From Candidatus Nanopelagicaceae bacterium (lineage in GTDB: Bacteria > Actinomycetota > Actinomycetes > Nanopelagicales > Nanopelagicaceae): a DNA stretch of 34,835 nucleotides. The translations under genes and the position numbers were made by a program. Location: the NCBI GenBank assembly GCA_018883365.1, contig VEQF01000011.1, positions 1 through 34,835 on the forward strand, read 5' to 3'. The notes below the pieces were generated by a model. It was not told where the DNA came from and made no database searches. It worked only from the letters and a program-made list of their open reading frames with translations. Positions 7,710 to 14,649 of the stretch are shown here, one piece after another. The stretch's first letter is position 1. Every line of letters starts with the position of its first letter.

Positions 7710-8264
7710 CTAGCGATATTGCGAAACTATTGTTACAGCTATTCTATTTGTGTATGACTCTAACTTAAGGACTCTTGTGGCGAATGGCAGCAAATGCTCT
7801 TGCCTAACTTCTGCTTTTAACACACGCCCGTTGCACTGAAAATCAGTAATCTCTGGAATGGCCAGAGGATCTTTGGTATTCAAGAGCTGCAATTCTCTGT
7901 AAAAAACCCGTCCGGCATCACTGCAATTTATAGGTACGAGTTGAATATCTTCTCCAAACGAAGTAGAGGTAGGAACTTGGTAGTAATAAACAAATTCATC
8001 CAACTCTTGAGCAGCTTTTGAAAGTGCGGCCTCGGTCAAGTTGATCAAATCTCGTCGCGCCACGTAAGTCGAAGCTACATTTGCAATCACAAAAATCGCC
8101 AACATCGCCAGAGTAAAGTAGAGCGTAATCAATGGTGTAATTGATCCTTCTTCTCTGTTACCCGATTCTGTATTCCGCACTTTACGGGCGTCCATGCTCA
8201 GATTTTTGCGGACATTTTTGGTTTTCTCGCTATTAAAAAAATTGGCCAATAAATTGCTCATCAT
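7710..8264 (-). CDS. TadG/TadE-like small pilus-cluster protein, 184 aa
   Basis: The last gene of the pilus cluster. After a polar N-terminus (residues 1-39) the sequence NREEGSITPLITLYFTLAMLAIFVIANVAS forms a pilin-type hydrophobic helix directly after an acidic-Gly motif. A region follows that resembles the post-helix part of TadE/TadG proteins (ARRDLINLTEAALSKAAQELDE), then an extracytoplasmic tail with two Cys (about residues 111 and 143). Such proteins are minor pilin-like components of Tad pili. Its ATG overlaps the previous gene's stop (ATGA), so translation is probably coupled. The subtype (TadE versus TadG-like) is uncertain. Confidence 0.65.
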   Translation of the reverse strand: MMSNLLANFFNSEKTKNVRKNLSMDARKVRNTESGNREEGSITPLITLYFTLAMLAIFVIANVASTYVARRDLINLTEAALSKAAQELDEFVYYYQVPTSTSFGEDIQLVPINCSDAGRVFYRELQLLNTKDPLAIPEITDFQCNGRVLKAEVRQEHLLPFATRVLKLESYTNRIAVTIVSQYR

Positions 8265-8779
8265 GATTCCAAATTCGGCATTTCACGCCACTTATCAACA
8301 TACGTTCTTGCAATTGCATTAGCTTTTCTACTTTTTGAGTCGCTAACGCTTTCGTTCACTTCAAAACTCCTGAAAAGTTCAAGCTCTACCAGCGAACCGG
8401 GGGTCAGGCACTTCTCTGCACCGCACTTTATGTTGTAGGTAAATCCGTACTTACCGCCGGAGACTCTCGAATTAGAATTTTCAATTTCGGCAAATCGATC
8501 TAGAACATACTTCACTCTTGTATGTCCCATTTGAAGATCTGAGGAGGTGGCGAAGGCTCTAACCGCTTGGCGGGCTATATGTGAAACATTTATCTCTTCA
8601 CTAGCGGTGGAATGCAGGGCATTAAAAAAGAGAATGGCAGGCAGAAATAATGGAGTCGCCACCATTACAAATTCCGTTACCGCGGAGCCTTTTTCATCAA
8701 ACTCCATGCCACCCCGACCAAACTTTCTTCTCAGGAATGAAAGTGTTGAGAAAAATTCCCAGTTATTCACTAATCGCAA
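8261..8779 (-). CDS. TadE-like minor pilin, 172 aa
   Basis: The segment FDEKGSAVTEFVMVATPLFLPAILF is a typical TadE start: Gly, a short polar run with Glu, then a hydrophobic helix. It is followed by SHIARQAVRAFATS, the usual post-helix amphipathic stretch, and a globular extracytoplasmic part with two Cys (KCGAEKC). The longest frame starts at TTG 8779, overlapping the previous gene by 17 bases; an ATG at 8707 (MEFDEKGS) is a reasonable alternative and neither has a strong ribosome site. Its stop overlaps the next start by four bases. Likely a minor component of the Tad pilus. Confidence 0.75.
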   Translation of the reverse strand: MRLVNNWEFFSTLSFLRRKFGRGGMEFDEKGSAVTEFVMVATPLFLPAILFFNALHSTASEEINVSHIARQAVRAFATSSDLQMGHTRVKYVLDRFAEIENSNSRVSGGKYGFTYNIKCGAEKCLTPGSLVELELFRSFEVNESVSDSKSRKANAIARTYVDKWREMPNLES

Positions 8780-9131
8780 TTGCTTCAGCTTTCATGAGCG
8801 GATTTTGCGTAATTAAATTCGAGACTCTTGGTGAGGAAATCTCTGAGTTGGCAAGAATTAGCTCTCCTCCGCCAGGCATTGATTGATATTTGTAATTGAG
8901 GGTCCGATTTGGGTAAGCCTGTCGCTCCCCTTCACTTTTATCTCCCAAAGCAAACTTAGTTACCATACTTTGCAATTTCATAGTTTCAACCACCTGGTAG
9001 CTTCCCGAAATCACTAACTGCAAAGTAAGCAGGAAAAAGGCTGTAGTCGGAATTATGGTCAACCCGGCTTCAATTGAACCTCGTTCTGAAAGGAATGCGC
9101 GATAGGCGTTTCTACTTCGATTAATTTTCAC
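8763..9131 (-). CDS. TadE/pilin-like small protein, 122 aa
   Basis: SERGSIEAGLTIIPTTAFFLLTLQLVISGSYQVVETMKLQSMV (residues about 14-56) is a pilin-type helix preceded by an acidic-Gly motif, with Glu near the start of the helix. The C-terminal half is polar. The GTG start at 9131 overlaps the preceding stop as GTGA, so translation is coupled. It has the size and position of the TadE-like gene in other actinobacterial pilus clusters (cf. the Mycobacterium Rv3655c position). The exact role is inferred. Confidence 0.65.
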   Translation of the reverse strand: MKINRSRNAYRAFLSERGSIEAGLTIIPTTAFFLLTLQLVISGSYQVVETMKLQSMVTKFALGDKSEGERQAYPNRTLNYKYQSMPGGGELILANSEISSPRVSNLITQNPLMKAEAIAISE

Positions 9132-9706
9132 CGAATTCCATTCATTGCATCGAGAGAGTTTTTAAGAATTGCACTTAAACGAGGTGCGGCAATAGTCCAA
9201 ATTGCGGTAACTAAACCAGTGGTCATTAAAACCACCAATACCCAGCCAGGGACATCTCCTCTTTCATCAAAACTATAAGTCCGGGATTTGACACTGGATG
9301 AATCAGTTTTACCTAATTCGCTTCTATCTCGTCCCTCTTTCTTCTGTTCATCATTAATTTCAATCTCAGTTCTTTCTCCGAGAAATCCATCATTTTTTGA
9401 ATGTGCGTCAGCAACTTTGTATTGGGCGGCAATGTTGTTGGACTGTGCGTCAGCAACTTTATATTGGGCGGCAGAATTGTTGTGATGTATGTTAGTGTCG
9501 TAGAGATGGGTGTCAGTATTGTTGGATTGGGCTCCAGAATCGTTGAGATAGACACCAAAATTATTGTGATTAGAGATGGATGATTCAGGTCTTATATTTA
9601 TCAATTCATGGAATTGAGCACGAACTTTTCCTATGTATCCTTGTAAATCTGACTCAATTCTAAATATCTGCTTTTTTGTGTTCACAACGATTAATTCAAG
9701 ATTCAT
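9128..9706 (-). CDS. Flp-pilin-like protein with long repeat-rich N-terminal region, 192 aa
   Basis: Only the last 43 residues look like a pilin: DERGDVPGWVLVVLMTTGLVTAIWT...LKNSLDAMNGIR, a single hydrophobic helix after an ERG motif. The preceding ~148 residues are polar, Asn/Gln/Asp/His-rich, and contain a 14-residue duplication (AAQYKVADAQSNNI). Normal Flp pilin leaders are far shorter. The start seems right, because ATG 9706 has AGGAG seven bases upstream. The Glu usual at mature position +5 of Flp pilins is missing if cleavage follows ERG. It sits exactly where the major pilin lies in actinobacterial Tad clusters. Alternative: a membrane-anchored protein that only resembles a pilin. Confidence 0.65.
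   Translation of the reverse strand: MNLELIVVNTKKQIFRIESDLQGYIGKVRAQFHELINIRPESSISNHNNFGVYLNDSGAQSNNTDTHLYDTNIHHNNSAAQYKVADAQSNNIAAQYKVADAHSKNDGFLGERTEIEINDEQKKEGRDRSELGKTDSSSVKSRTYSFDERGDVPGWVLVVLMTTGLVTAIWTIAAPRLSAILKNSLDAMNGIR
9402..9485 (-). repeat. 42-bp in-frame duplication in the pilin-like gene
   Basis: Two 42-bp units beginning TGTGCGTCAGCAACTTT (9402 and 9444) encode a 14-residue step repeated twice. Degenerate ATTGTTG-containing copies continue to about 9560. The period preserves the frame. Confidence 0.8.
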
Positions 9707-9977
9707 AGCTTCACTCCTATAGTTTGTTGGACTTTTGCGATCCTCTTCATAGTCATCGACTTGATGCTAATCTCGGGGCTCTAGTTCGGTGCTTCAGTTC
9801 GGTGCTTCAGTTCGGTGCTTTAGTTCGAGATAGGCAAATGATTGCTTTGTGCTGACTTATTTCGGATAAGTTCGCGCTTTCTGTGGAAAACCCCGGTTGT
9901 GGAAATCAATTACCTCAATCTCTTCCTTCACACTTCCCTCCATCTTCGATTTAGAACTCCCTCTTCAACGCACATGA
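9707..9977. other. 270-bp gap between tadC-like and pilin-like genes
   Basis: No gene is seen. The part next to the pilin-like start holds its ribosome site (AGGAG, minus strand). The middle carries the 13-bp tandem array. A promoter for the pilin subset is plausible here because the gap is the only large one in the cluster, but I cannot place one with confidence. Confidence 0.5.
9783..9830. repeat. 13-bp tandem repeat upstream of the pilin-like gene
   Basis: AGTTCGGTGCTTC is repeated with starts at 9783, 9796 and 9809 plus a partial copy at 9822 (the third ends TTT). It lies 77-124 bases upstream of the pilin-like start and could affect its expression. Confidence 0.88.
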
Positions 9978-10763
9978 TCACAAGAACGAACCCAGTTGAT
10001 TGAATGACGGCCAAAGCGCGAAAAGAATTGAGATGGGAAGAATGAGGAATACAACTGGAATCATGAGTCCAATCTCAGCTTTTCCTGCTTTCTGCATAAT
10101 CTCCGTTTTTTGTGCCAAACGAGAATCTCGCACCTGTGAAATCAGAATCGGACTCAACGCGGATCCTCTTTCAATTCCGAGAATTAAGCTTGTTACGAAG
10201 CGTCGGAGAGAATTTGACGCATATTGATTTTTCAAATGGTCTAGCGCTTCAACGACTGACCATCCCTTTTTAATATCTTCAACAACCCTTCTGAGCGCAA
10301 GCGAACTAACTGAGTTTGATCGCTCTGATAGAAGCTCGATTGATCTTGCAGGGCTTATTCCTGAAGAGATCAAAATAGTCAATAGTTGAATTTGAGCTGG
10401 TATTTCTGACTCTATTTCCCTTGTAATTTGGGCTAGAGATTGCTTCTCTCTTTTTCTCATTATTGAAATGAATGTAGTCAAACATAATAGAAGAAAGACG
10501 GTAGGCAAAAACAACCTAGTGCCTTTTGTCGCCAAAAAAATCCCCGCCAGAATCAAAAATGTGATCATAGAGAAATAGATAGGTAGGATTTTTTTTCTTA
10601 CAACTCGGGCTGAGTTGTAGTTAAAAACATTCTTCTGCAATTGACTCCAGCGATTTCTAGAATTCAATTCATCGAAACTCTCTTCACTGATAATCCAGAT
10701 ACCCCACATCAAGATTGGAGCCATTGCCGCCAAAGACAGGGTGAAGAGATTTGAGTTAAACAT
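9978..10763 (-). CDS. tadC: Tad pilus platform protein, TadC-like (T2SS F domain)
   Basis: An inner-membrane platform protein of the Tad/Flp pilus machine, working with TadB and the CpaF ATPase. The 261-residue product has an N-terminal membrane segment (about 5-25), two segments at about 60-100, a cytoplasmic T2SSF domain (about 110-220) with the typical ESEIPAQIQLLTILISSGISPARSIELLSE pattern, and a final segment (about 230-255, LMIPVVFLILPISILFAL). ATG at 10763, 21 bases after the tadB-like stop. TadB and TadC are told apart here by order and length only. Confidence 0.88.
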   Translation of the reverse strand: MFNSNLFTLSLAAMAPILMWGIWIISEESFDELNSRNRWSQLQKNVFNYNSARVVRKKILPIYFSMITFLILAGIFLATKGTRLFLPTVFLLLCLTTFISIMRKREKQSLAQITREIESEIPAQIQLLTILISSGISPARSIELLSERSNSVSSLALRRVVEDIKKGWSVVEALDHLKNQYASNSLRRFVTSLILGIERGSALSPILISQVRDSRLAQKTEIMQKAGKAEIGLMIPVVFLILPISILFALWPSFNQLGSFL

Positions 10764-10784
10764 AATGAATGCTGCCTTTAATCC

Positions 10785-11651
10785 TCACCTAAGCGCCCTT
10801 GCCGGCCGCGGTAACTTCCCAACTTTTTCCATCCAGAGATATGCGACCGCGGTCATTACTACGCCCAACATCAAAACGCCCAAACCTGAGCTAGTTGCGA
10901 AAGCCTCTACAGTAGTTTTTTGGGAGGAGAGTAGAACTAGTAGTAGCCATGGCGCCGCACTTGCTAAGGCAGCTGAGTTTCTAATCCATCCAAACTTTGT
11001 CCTTATTTCTTCCACAACATCTATATCGTCTCGGACAAATTCAGATAGAAGCCGAAGTGCGTTATTTGAATCCTTACCTCCGAATTCACGGGCCAGAAGT
11101 AAGGTTTCAAAAACTTGATCTGATACTGCGGAGTTCAAAAGACTTTTTTCCTCAAACACGGAAACCTCTAGAGATTTTTCAGCGCGAACACCGCTTTTGA
11201 TTCGATTGAAAGAAGGTCGAAGTAGATGCGGGCCATGGTCAGATAGCGATAGCAGCGCATCGCTAATCGAGACGCCAGATTGCAGAGCAGAAACCAAAGA
11301 ATCTATGGCTTCAGGCCAAGCTAATTCACGGGCTCTTTGAACTCTCTCTATTCGATTCTTGTTAATCAAGAATGGTATAGAGGTTGCAAGTAAAGCTATG
11401 GCTGCTGCAATTGATGCAGAGCCGATTAACAAAAATAGAGTTGCATAAACTGTTGCGGCAGTAGCAATCATTATGAGAATTTGTTTTGAATCCCTCGATG
11501 CCTTCTGCCCGCCTTTCTTACCTCCGGTACGCAATGCTCTCCAATGCGAATCGGGAAGCTCCTTGGAGAGAATCATGTATCCCAATCCACATAGAAATGC
11601 GCAGCTCAATCCAACTAAGGATGCTTGATTAGATGCAGATACCGCTAGCAT
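10785..11651 (-). CDS. tadB: Tad pilus platform protein, TadB-like (T2SS F domain)
   Basis: The longest frame extends to 11735 and would overlap the ATPase gene by 77 bases. I prefer ATG 11651, which gives 288 residues, follows the cpaF stop by seven bases and has AGGTGA at good distance. Membrane segments are at about residues 9-27, 60-95 and 233-280. The T2SSF domain between them carries ELAWPEAIDSLVSALQSGVSISDALLSL and LLAREFGGKDSNNALRLLSEF. It pairs with the next gene as the platform on which the CpaF motor assembles pilin. Confidence 0.9.
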   Translation of the reverse strand: MLAVSASNQASLVGLSCAFLCGLGYMILSKELPDSHWRALRTGGKKGGQKASRDSKQILIMIATAATVYATLFLLIGSASIAAAIALLATSIPFLINKNRIERVQRARELAWPEAIDSLVSALQSGVSISDALLSLSDHGPHLLRPSFNRIKSGVRAEKSLEVSVFEEKSLLNSAVSDQVFETLLLAREFGGKDSNNALRLLSEFVRDDIDVVEEIRTKFGWIRNSAALASAAPWLLLVLLSSQKTTVEAFATSSGLGVLMLGVVMTAVAYLWMEKVGKLPRPARALR

Positions 11652-11658
11652 TTCAAAT

Positions 11659-12690
11659 TCACCTAGCAATTCCCTTGCGATACTTGCCCTGTTCCCAACT
11701 GTAAACATATTCAATCTCAATGTTGAAGTTCTCAACTCTGCTATTTACTTTGCATAACTGAAGTAGGCGCCGATCACCGTTTTCATCCAAACCAACATGA
11801 ATCACATAATCGATTGCGCTTGCCACAGTTGGAGTTATGAAATCCTGGGTAATGTTTTCTCCGGCCAGCATAGGAAGGACTTGAAGTTTTCTTATGGCCT
11901 CCCGCGCCGAGTTGGCATGAATTGTTGCCATCCCAGGAATGCCAGAATTCAAAGCTATGAGCAAGTCCAGCGATTCTGCTTCGCGAATCTCTCCGATTAT
12001 CAATCTTGAAGGCCTCATTCGCAGAGCCTCCTTAATTAAACGCCTAATACTGACTTCTCCGACACCATCTAAGCTCGCACTCCTGGTTTGCATCGCAACA
12101 CAATCAGGCACCCTAGGTTTCAATTCAAATACTTCTTCTATGGTTATGACTCGTTCAGAGATTGGAACGGTGCTTGCTAAGGCATTGAGCAAAGTTGTTT
12201 TTCCAGCTTGAGTAGATCCACTGACCAGAATGTTTTTCCGGCTCTGAATTAAATGTTCGAGATACGATCTGAGTTCTTCATCGAATACCCCCAGCTCCAT
12301 AAGTCCGGTCAAATTCTTTCCGCGCATCAAATGTTTTCGAATGTTTATCGCCCAATGCTCTGCCGTTATTTGAGGAATTGTTATGTGCAATCTGCTCCCA
12401 TCAGGCAATCGCGCATCTAAAAACGGATGGGCTAAGTCAATCCGCCGACCACACCACATCAAAATTCGATCCATAATTGCTTGCAGCTGCGCAGCGGTTA
12501 AGACAATATTGGTTAGTTCGGATTTCCCTTTGCGGGCAACAAAAATGCGTTGAGGTGAATTGATCCAAATCTCCTCAATCTCAGCATCGTCAAGAAGTGG
12601 CTGAAGGGCTCCATATTGAGAATTTGACTTGGATGTCGAAGAATCCATTTCTACTGCTGCTACGCGCTTTAATGATGGTGATATGTTCAC
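11659..12690 (-). CDS. cpaF: Tad pilus assembly ATPase CpaF/TadA
   Basis: A hexameric secretion ATPase powering pilus assembly at the cytoplasmic membrane. In 343 residues: an N-terminal domain (about 25-130, IEEIWINSPQRIFVARKG...FLDARLPDGSRLHI), Walker A GSTQAGKT (158-165), the Asp box ITIEEVFEL (about 183-191), Walker B RPSRLIIGEIR (226-236) and the His box ATIHANS (255-261). The frame starts at GTG 12690, with an in-frame ATG at 12648; neither has a strong ribosome site. It heads the cluster; no CpaE/TadZ-like or prepilin peptidase gene is adjacent. Confidence 0.94.
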   Translation of the reverse strand: MNISPSLKRVAAVEMDSSTSKSNSQYGALQPLLDDAEIEEIWINSPQRIFVARKGKSELTNIVLTAAQLQAIMDRILMWCGRRIDLAHPFLDARLPDGSRLHITIPQITAEHWAINIRKHLMRGKNLTGLMELGVFDEELRSYLEHLIQSRKNILVSGSTQAGKTTLLNALASTVPISERVITIEEVFELKPRVPDCVAMQTRSASLDGVGEVSIRRLIKEALRMRPSRLIIGEIREAESLDLLIALNSGIPGMATIHANSAREAIRKLQVLPMLAGENITQDFITPTVASAIDYVIHVGLDENGDRRLLQLCKVNSRVENFNIEIEYVYSWEQGKYRKGIAR

Positions 12691-12883
12691 TGGGCATGCT
12701 TAGGCGTTCGACCACCGACATCCATGCGCGAAAGAACTCCAAGCTGTTGATAACAGAAAGTTCCGCCGATTCGGTATTCGGGCATCTACTTTCCGTGTAT
12801 TCAGGAGTTAAGGATTCATTGCCAAATACTCGTTTTCGCTCTCTGTTGATGGGCGGGTAGACTACGGGCAACAAGTGAACATG
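12691..12883. other. Gap between cpaF and tRNA-His, no gene recognised
   Basis: About 190 bases hold the presumed promoters of both the divergent pilus cluster and the tRNA gene. Reading frames crossing it overlap the tRNA and lack protein-like composition. Confidence 0.4.
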
Positions 12884-12959
12884 GTGGGCGTAGCTCAGCT
12901 GGTAGAGCACCCGGTTGTGGTCCGGGATGTCGCGGGTTCGAGCCCCGTCGCTCACCCCA
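12884..12959 (+). tRNA. tRNA-His (anticodon GTG)
   Basis: A cloverleaf can be drawn: GTGGGCG pairs with CGCTCAC, the D-arm is AGCTCAGCTGGTAGAGC, the anticodon arm CCCGGTTGTGGTCCGGG centres on GTG, and the T-arm is CGGGTTCGAGCCCCG. The 3' CCA is encoded. An extra G at 12883 opposite C73 can supply the G-1 required by histidyl-tRNA synthetase. A five-T run (CACTTTTTC) follows at once. Confidence 0.96.
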
Positions 12960-13041
12960 CTTTTTCACTTTGCGACTTTCGTAAAACTGAACCAAATTAA
13001 ATTTTTCGGTCAAAAGTCCCGCCAAGATTATCCCGTCTTGT

Positions 13042-13190
13042 TTTAGAGGCTGATTGGTCGATTTAGAGGCTGATTGGCTCAGTAAATAGATATGGCCGTT
13101 AACTTTTAAGAACTACTCATTAACAGCAACTAATTAACGGCAACTAATTAACAACTACTTATCGACAATTACTCATTAACAACTACTTAG
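13042..13190. repeat. Imperfect short repeats between tRNA-His and the secreted nuclease
   Basis: TTTAGAGGCTGATTGG occurs twice at a 20-bp step (13042, 13062). It is followed by a series of imperfect 11-17-bp steps with AACTAC/AACTAA and ATTAAC from about 13110 to 13190. The last copy runs into the stop codon of the nuclease gene (13176), so its C-terminal codons may derive from the repeat. No gene is seen in 12960-13175. Confidence 0.7.
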
Positions 13191-13868
13191 AATTCGAGTC
13201 ATTGTTTCCTTTTCTGACTTAGTAACCCAAAGACCATATTTCGCCTTTACCTTAACCTGTAGCGCCACATAATTGCATCGGAAAGATTTATTTGGCGGAA
13301 GCCAAGTTGCTGCATCTCCATCGCCCTTCTGTGAATTGAGCGATCCCTTTACTGCCAACAAATTTAGAGGATCATTTGCAAATTCTGTCCGAGTCTTTAG
13401 ATGTGCTTTGAATATTCCAGTTTGCCATGCATTAGATAATGAAACCACGTGATCAATCTGGACTAACATGCTAGTTCGCTCGCCGCGCACAAATTCAATA
13501 ACAGTATTTGAAAATGGATCCAATAACTTTCCAGTCTCAACTACACAATCCCGCGTTTTAGCTCTAAAAACAATATCTGTTAAATCGCGTTTTAGAATGT
13601 CATTTCTAGTATCGCAACCATTTCTATCAATATCTGACCACTGAGGACCGAACGCGCTTCGTGAGTAACCCGTTTTGGGAGCTCTTCCCTTTACTGGAAT
13701 TTGTTCTAGCGTCTGAACTAGCTCTTCAAATTCGATTTTCGCTTGTATTGCATCTGACTTCGCATGTGGTACTTGAATTCCAATGCTAAAAATAATGTTC
13801 AGAGCGAGTACAAATAGAGCAGATCGTGAATTGGCTCGCCTAAAGCTCTCCTGCCAAATCGACCTCAC
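13176..13868 (-). CDS. Secreted HNH-type nuclease (DUF1524/GmrSD C-terminal-like), 230 aa
   Basis: An N-terminal hydrophobic segment (about residues 16-31) ending near PHAKSDA reads as a signal peptide or anchor. The mature part has the pattern of secreted actinobacterial HNH proteins: GYSRSAFGPQWSDIDRNGCDTRNDILKRDL (about 67-96), then IDHVVSLSNAW with the catalytic DH (about 139-140), and DPLNLLAV...LNSQKGDGDAATWLPPN (about 167-193). Three Cys in these regions may form disulfides. It probably cuts nucleic acid outside the cell, for nutrient use or competition. The GTG start at 13868 has no clear ribosome site. It stands alone between two tRNA genes on the other strand. Confidence 0.85.
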   Translation of the reverse strand: MRSIWQESFRRANSRSALFVLALNIIFSIGIQVPHAKSDAIQAKIEFEELVQTLEQIPVKGRAPKTGYSRSAFGPQWSDIDRNGCDTRNDILKRDLTDIVFRAKTRDCVVETGKLLDPFSNTVIEFVRGERTSMLVQIDHVVSLSNAWQTGIFKAHLKTRTEFANDPLNLLAVKGSLNSQKGDGDAATWLPPNKSFRCNYVALQVKVKAKYGLWVTKSEKETMTRILSSC

Positions 13869-14024
13869 AGCTTAATTGTTGCTCAAACAGCTCAAATAGA
13901 CCTTGCAGGGCGAGATTCCAAGAGGAATGAAAGGCAGGTCAACATTGAACCTTTTTCCCTTGAATTGGTTTAAGGCACCTCAAATGGTTATAGTGTGCCC
14001 CGCTTGACCACGAAAGTGTTCAAC

Positions 14025-14097
14025 GGGTTGTTAGCTCAGTTGGTAGAGCAGGTGACTCTTAATCACCGGGTCGTAGGTTCGATCCCTACACAACCCA
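14025..14097 (+). tRNA. tRNA-Lys (anticodon CTT)
   Basis: GGGTTGT pairs with ACAACCC over seven bases, with A73 at 14097. The D-arm is AGCTCAGTTGGTAGAGC, the anticodon arm GGTGACTCTTAATCACC centres on CTT, and the T-arm is GTAGGTTCGATCCCTAC. The 3' CCA is not encoded (CCC follows), unlike tRNA-His, so it must be added after transcription. Confidence 0.96.
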
Positions 14098-14115
14098 CCC
14101 AGCATTTTTCCCACC

Positions 14116-14168
14116 CTGCACTTTTTCTCACACTGCACTTTTTCTCACACTGCACTTTTTGCCACCCA
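14116..14168 (+). repeat. 17-bp T-tract repeat following tRNA-Lys
   Basis: CTGCACTTTTTCTCACA recurs at a 17-bp step from 14116, 14133 and 14150 (the third ends TTTTTGCCACC). Each copy carries a T5 run like the one after tRNA-His. The array sits where tRNA transcription should stop. Confidence 0.8.
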
Positions 14169-14217
14169 GCATCTGTTCAGACAGGCAATATCGGCAGTAA
14201 TTAAAGCCGAACGCTAA

Positions 14218-14631
14218 CTACCCGATTACTGCGTTACCGCCGCGAAGGCGAACCGGAATTCGAGTTAATCTCGAAGTAGCTGGACCGAGCAAAAGGTCGC
14301 CATCAGATTCAAATTCAGATTGATGTGCCGGACACACCCAACCATTTTCTGACTTAACCACCTTCACTCCTTGATGTGGACAGGCCAAGCTGAAAGCAAC
14401 GTACTTCGTATCTCCGGTACGTGCTAAACCAACTGGCGTGCCTTTCAACTTTCCGATTTGAACCGCACCACCAATGCTAGCTAGCTCTGGAATTGACTTA
14501 ACTCGAACAGAAAGTCGTCCATCTGACAACCTCTTAACTGAAGCATTTGCAGCAGATGGAATATTCACAAAGCCCATCGTAAGTATTGCGCAAGCTCCAG
14601 TTAAAACAGCTCTCCTAGAAAGATTTTCCAT
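14218..14631 (-). CDS. Tat-exported small Rieske [2Fe-2S] protein, 137 aa
   Basis: The N-terminus MENLSRRAVLTGACAILTMG is a twin-arginine signal (SRRAVL), so the folded protein is probably exported with its cluster. The Rieske boxes are complete: CPHQG (Cys84, His86) and CPAHQSEF (Cys100, His103). It lacks the longer membrane anchor and size of QcrA and any oxygenase domain, so it is a small stand-alone electron carrier of unknown partner. The start has AGGGA about nine bases upstream. It follows the secreted-protein gene by 18 bases and is probably cotranscribed. The function beyond electron transfer is not known. Confidence 0.9.
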   Translation of the reverse strand: MENLSRRAVLTGACAILTMGFVNIPSAANASVKRLSDGRLSVRVKSIPELASIGGAVQIGKLKGTPVGLARTGDTKYVAFSLACPHQGVKVVKSENGWVCPAHQSEFESDGDLLLGPATSRLTRIPVRLRGGNAVIG

Positions 14632-14649
14632 TTGGCTTTTCCCTGATTG

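Noticed and set aside
9313-9558. Alternative minus-strand frame rich in Thr/Pro inside the pilin-like gene
   Set aside because: It is a shifted reading of the 42-bp repeats; the main frame has a strong ribosome site and ends in the pilin-like helix.
12590-13025. Minus-strand frames around tRNA-His
   Set aside because: They run through the tRNA gene and the 5' end of cpaF and lack homology signals.
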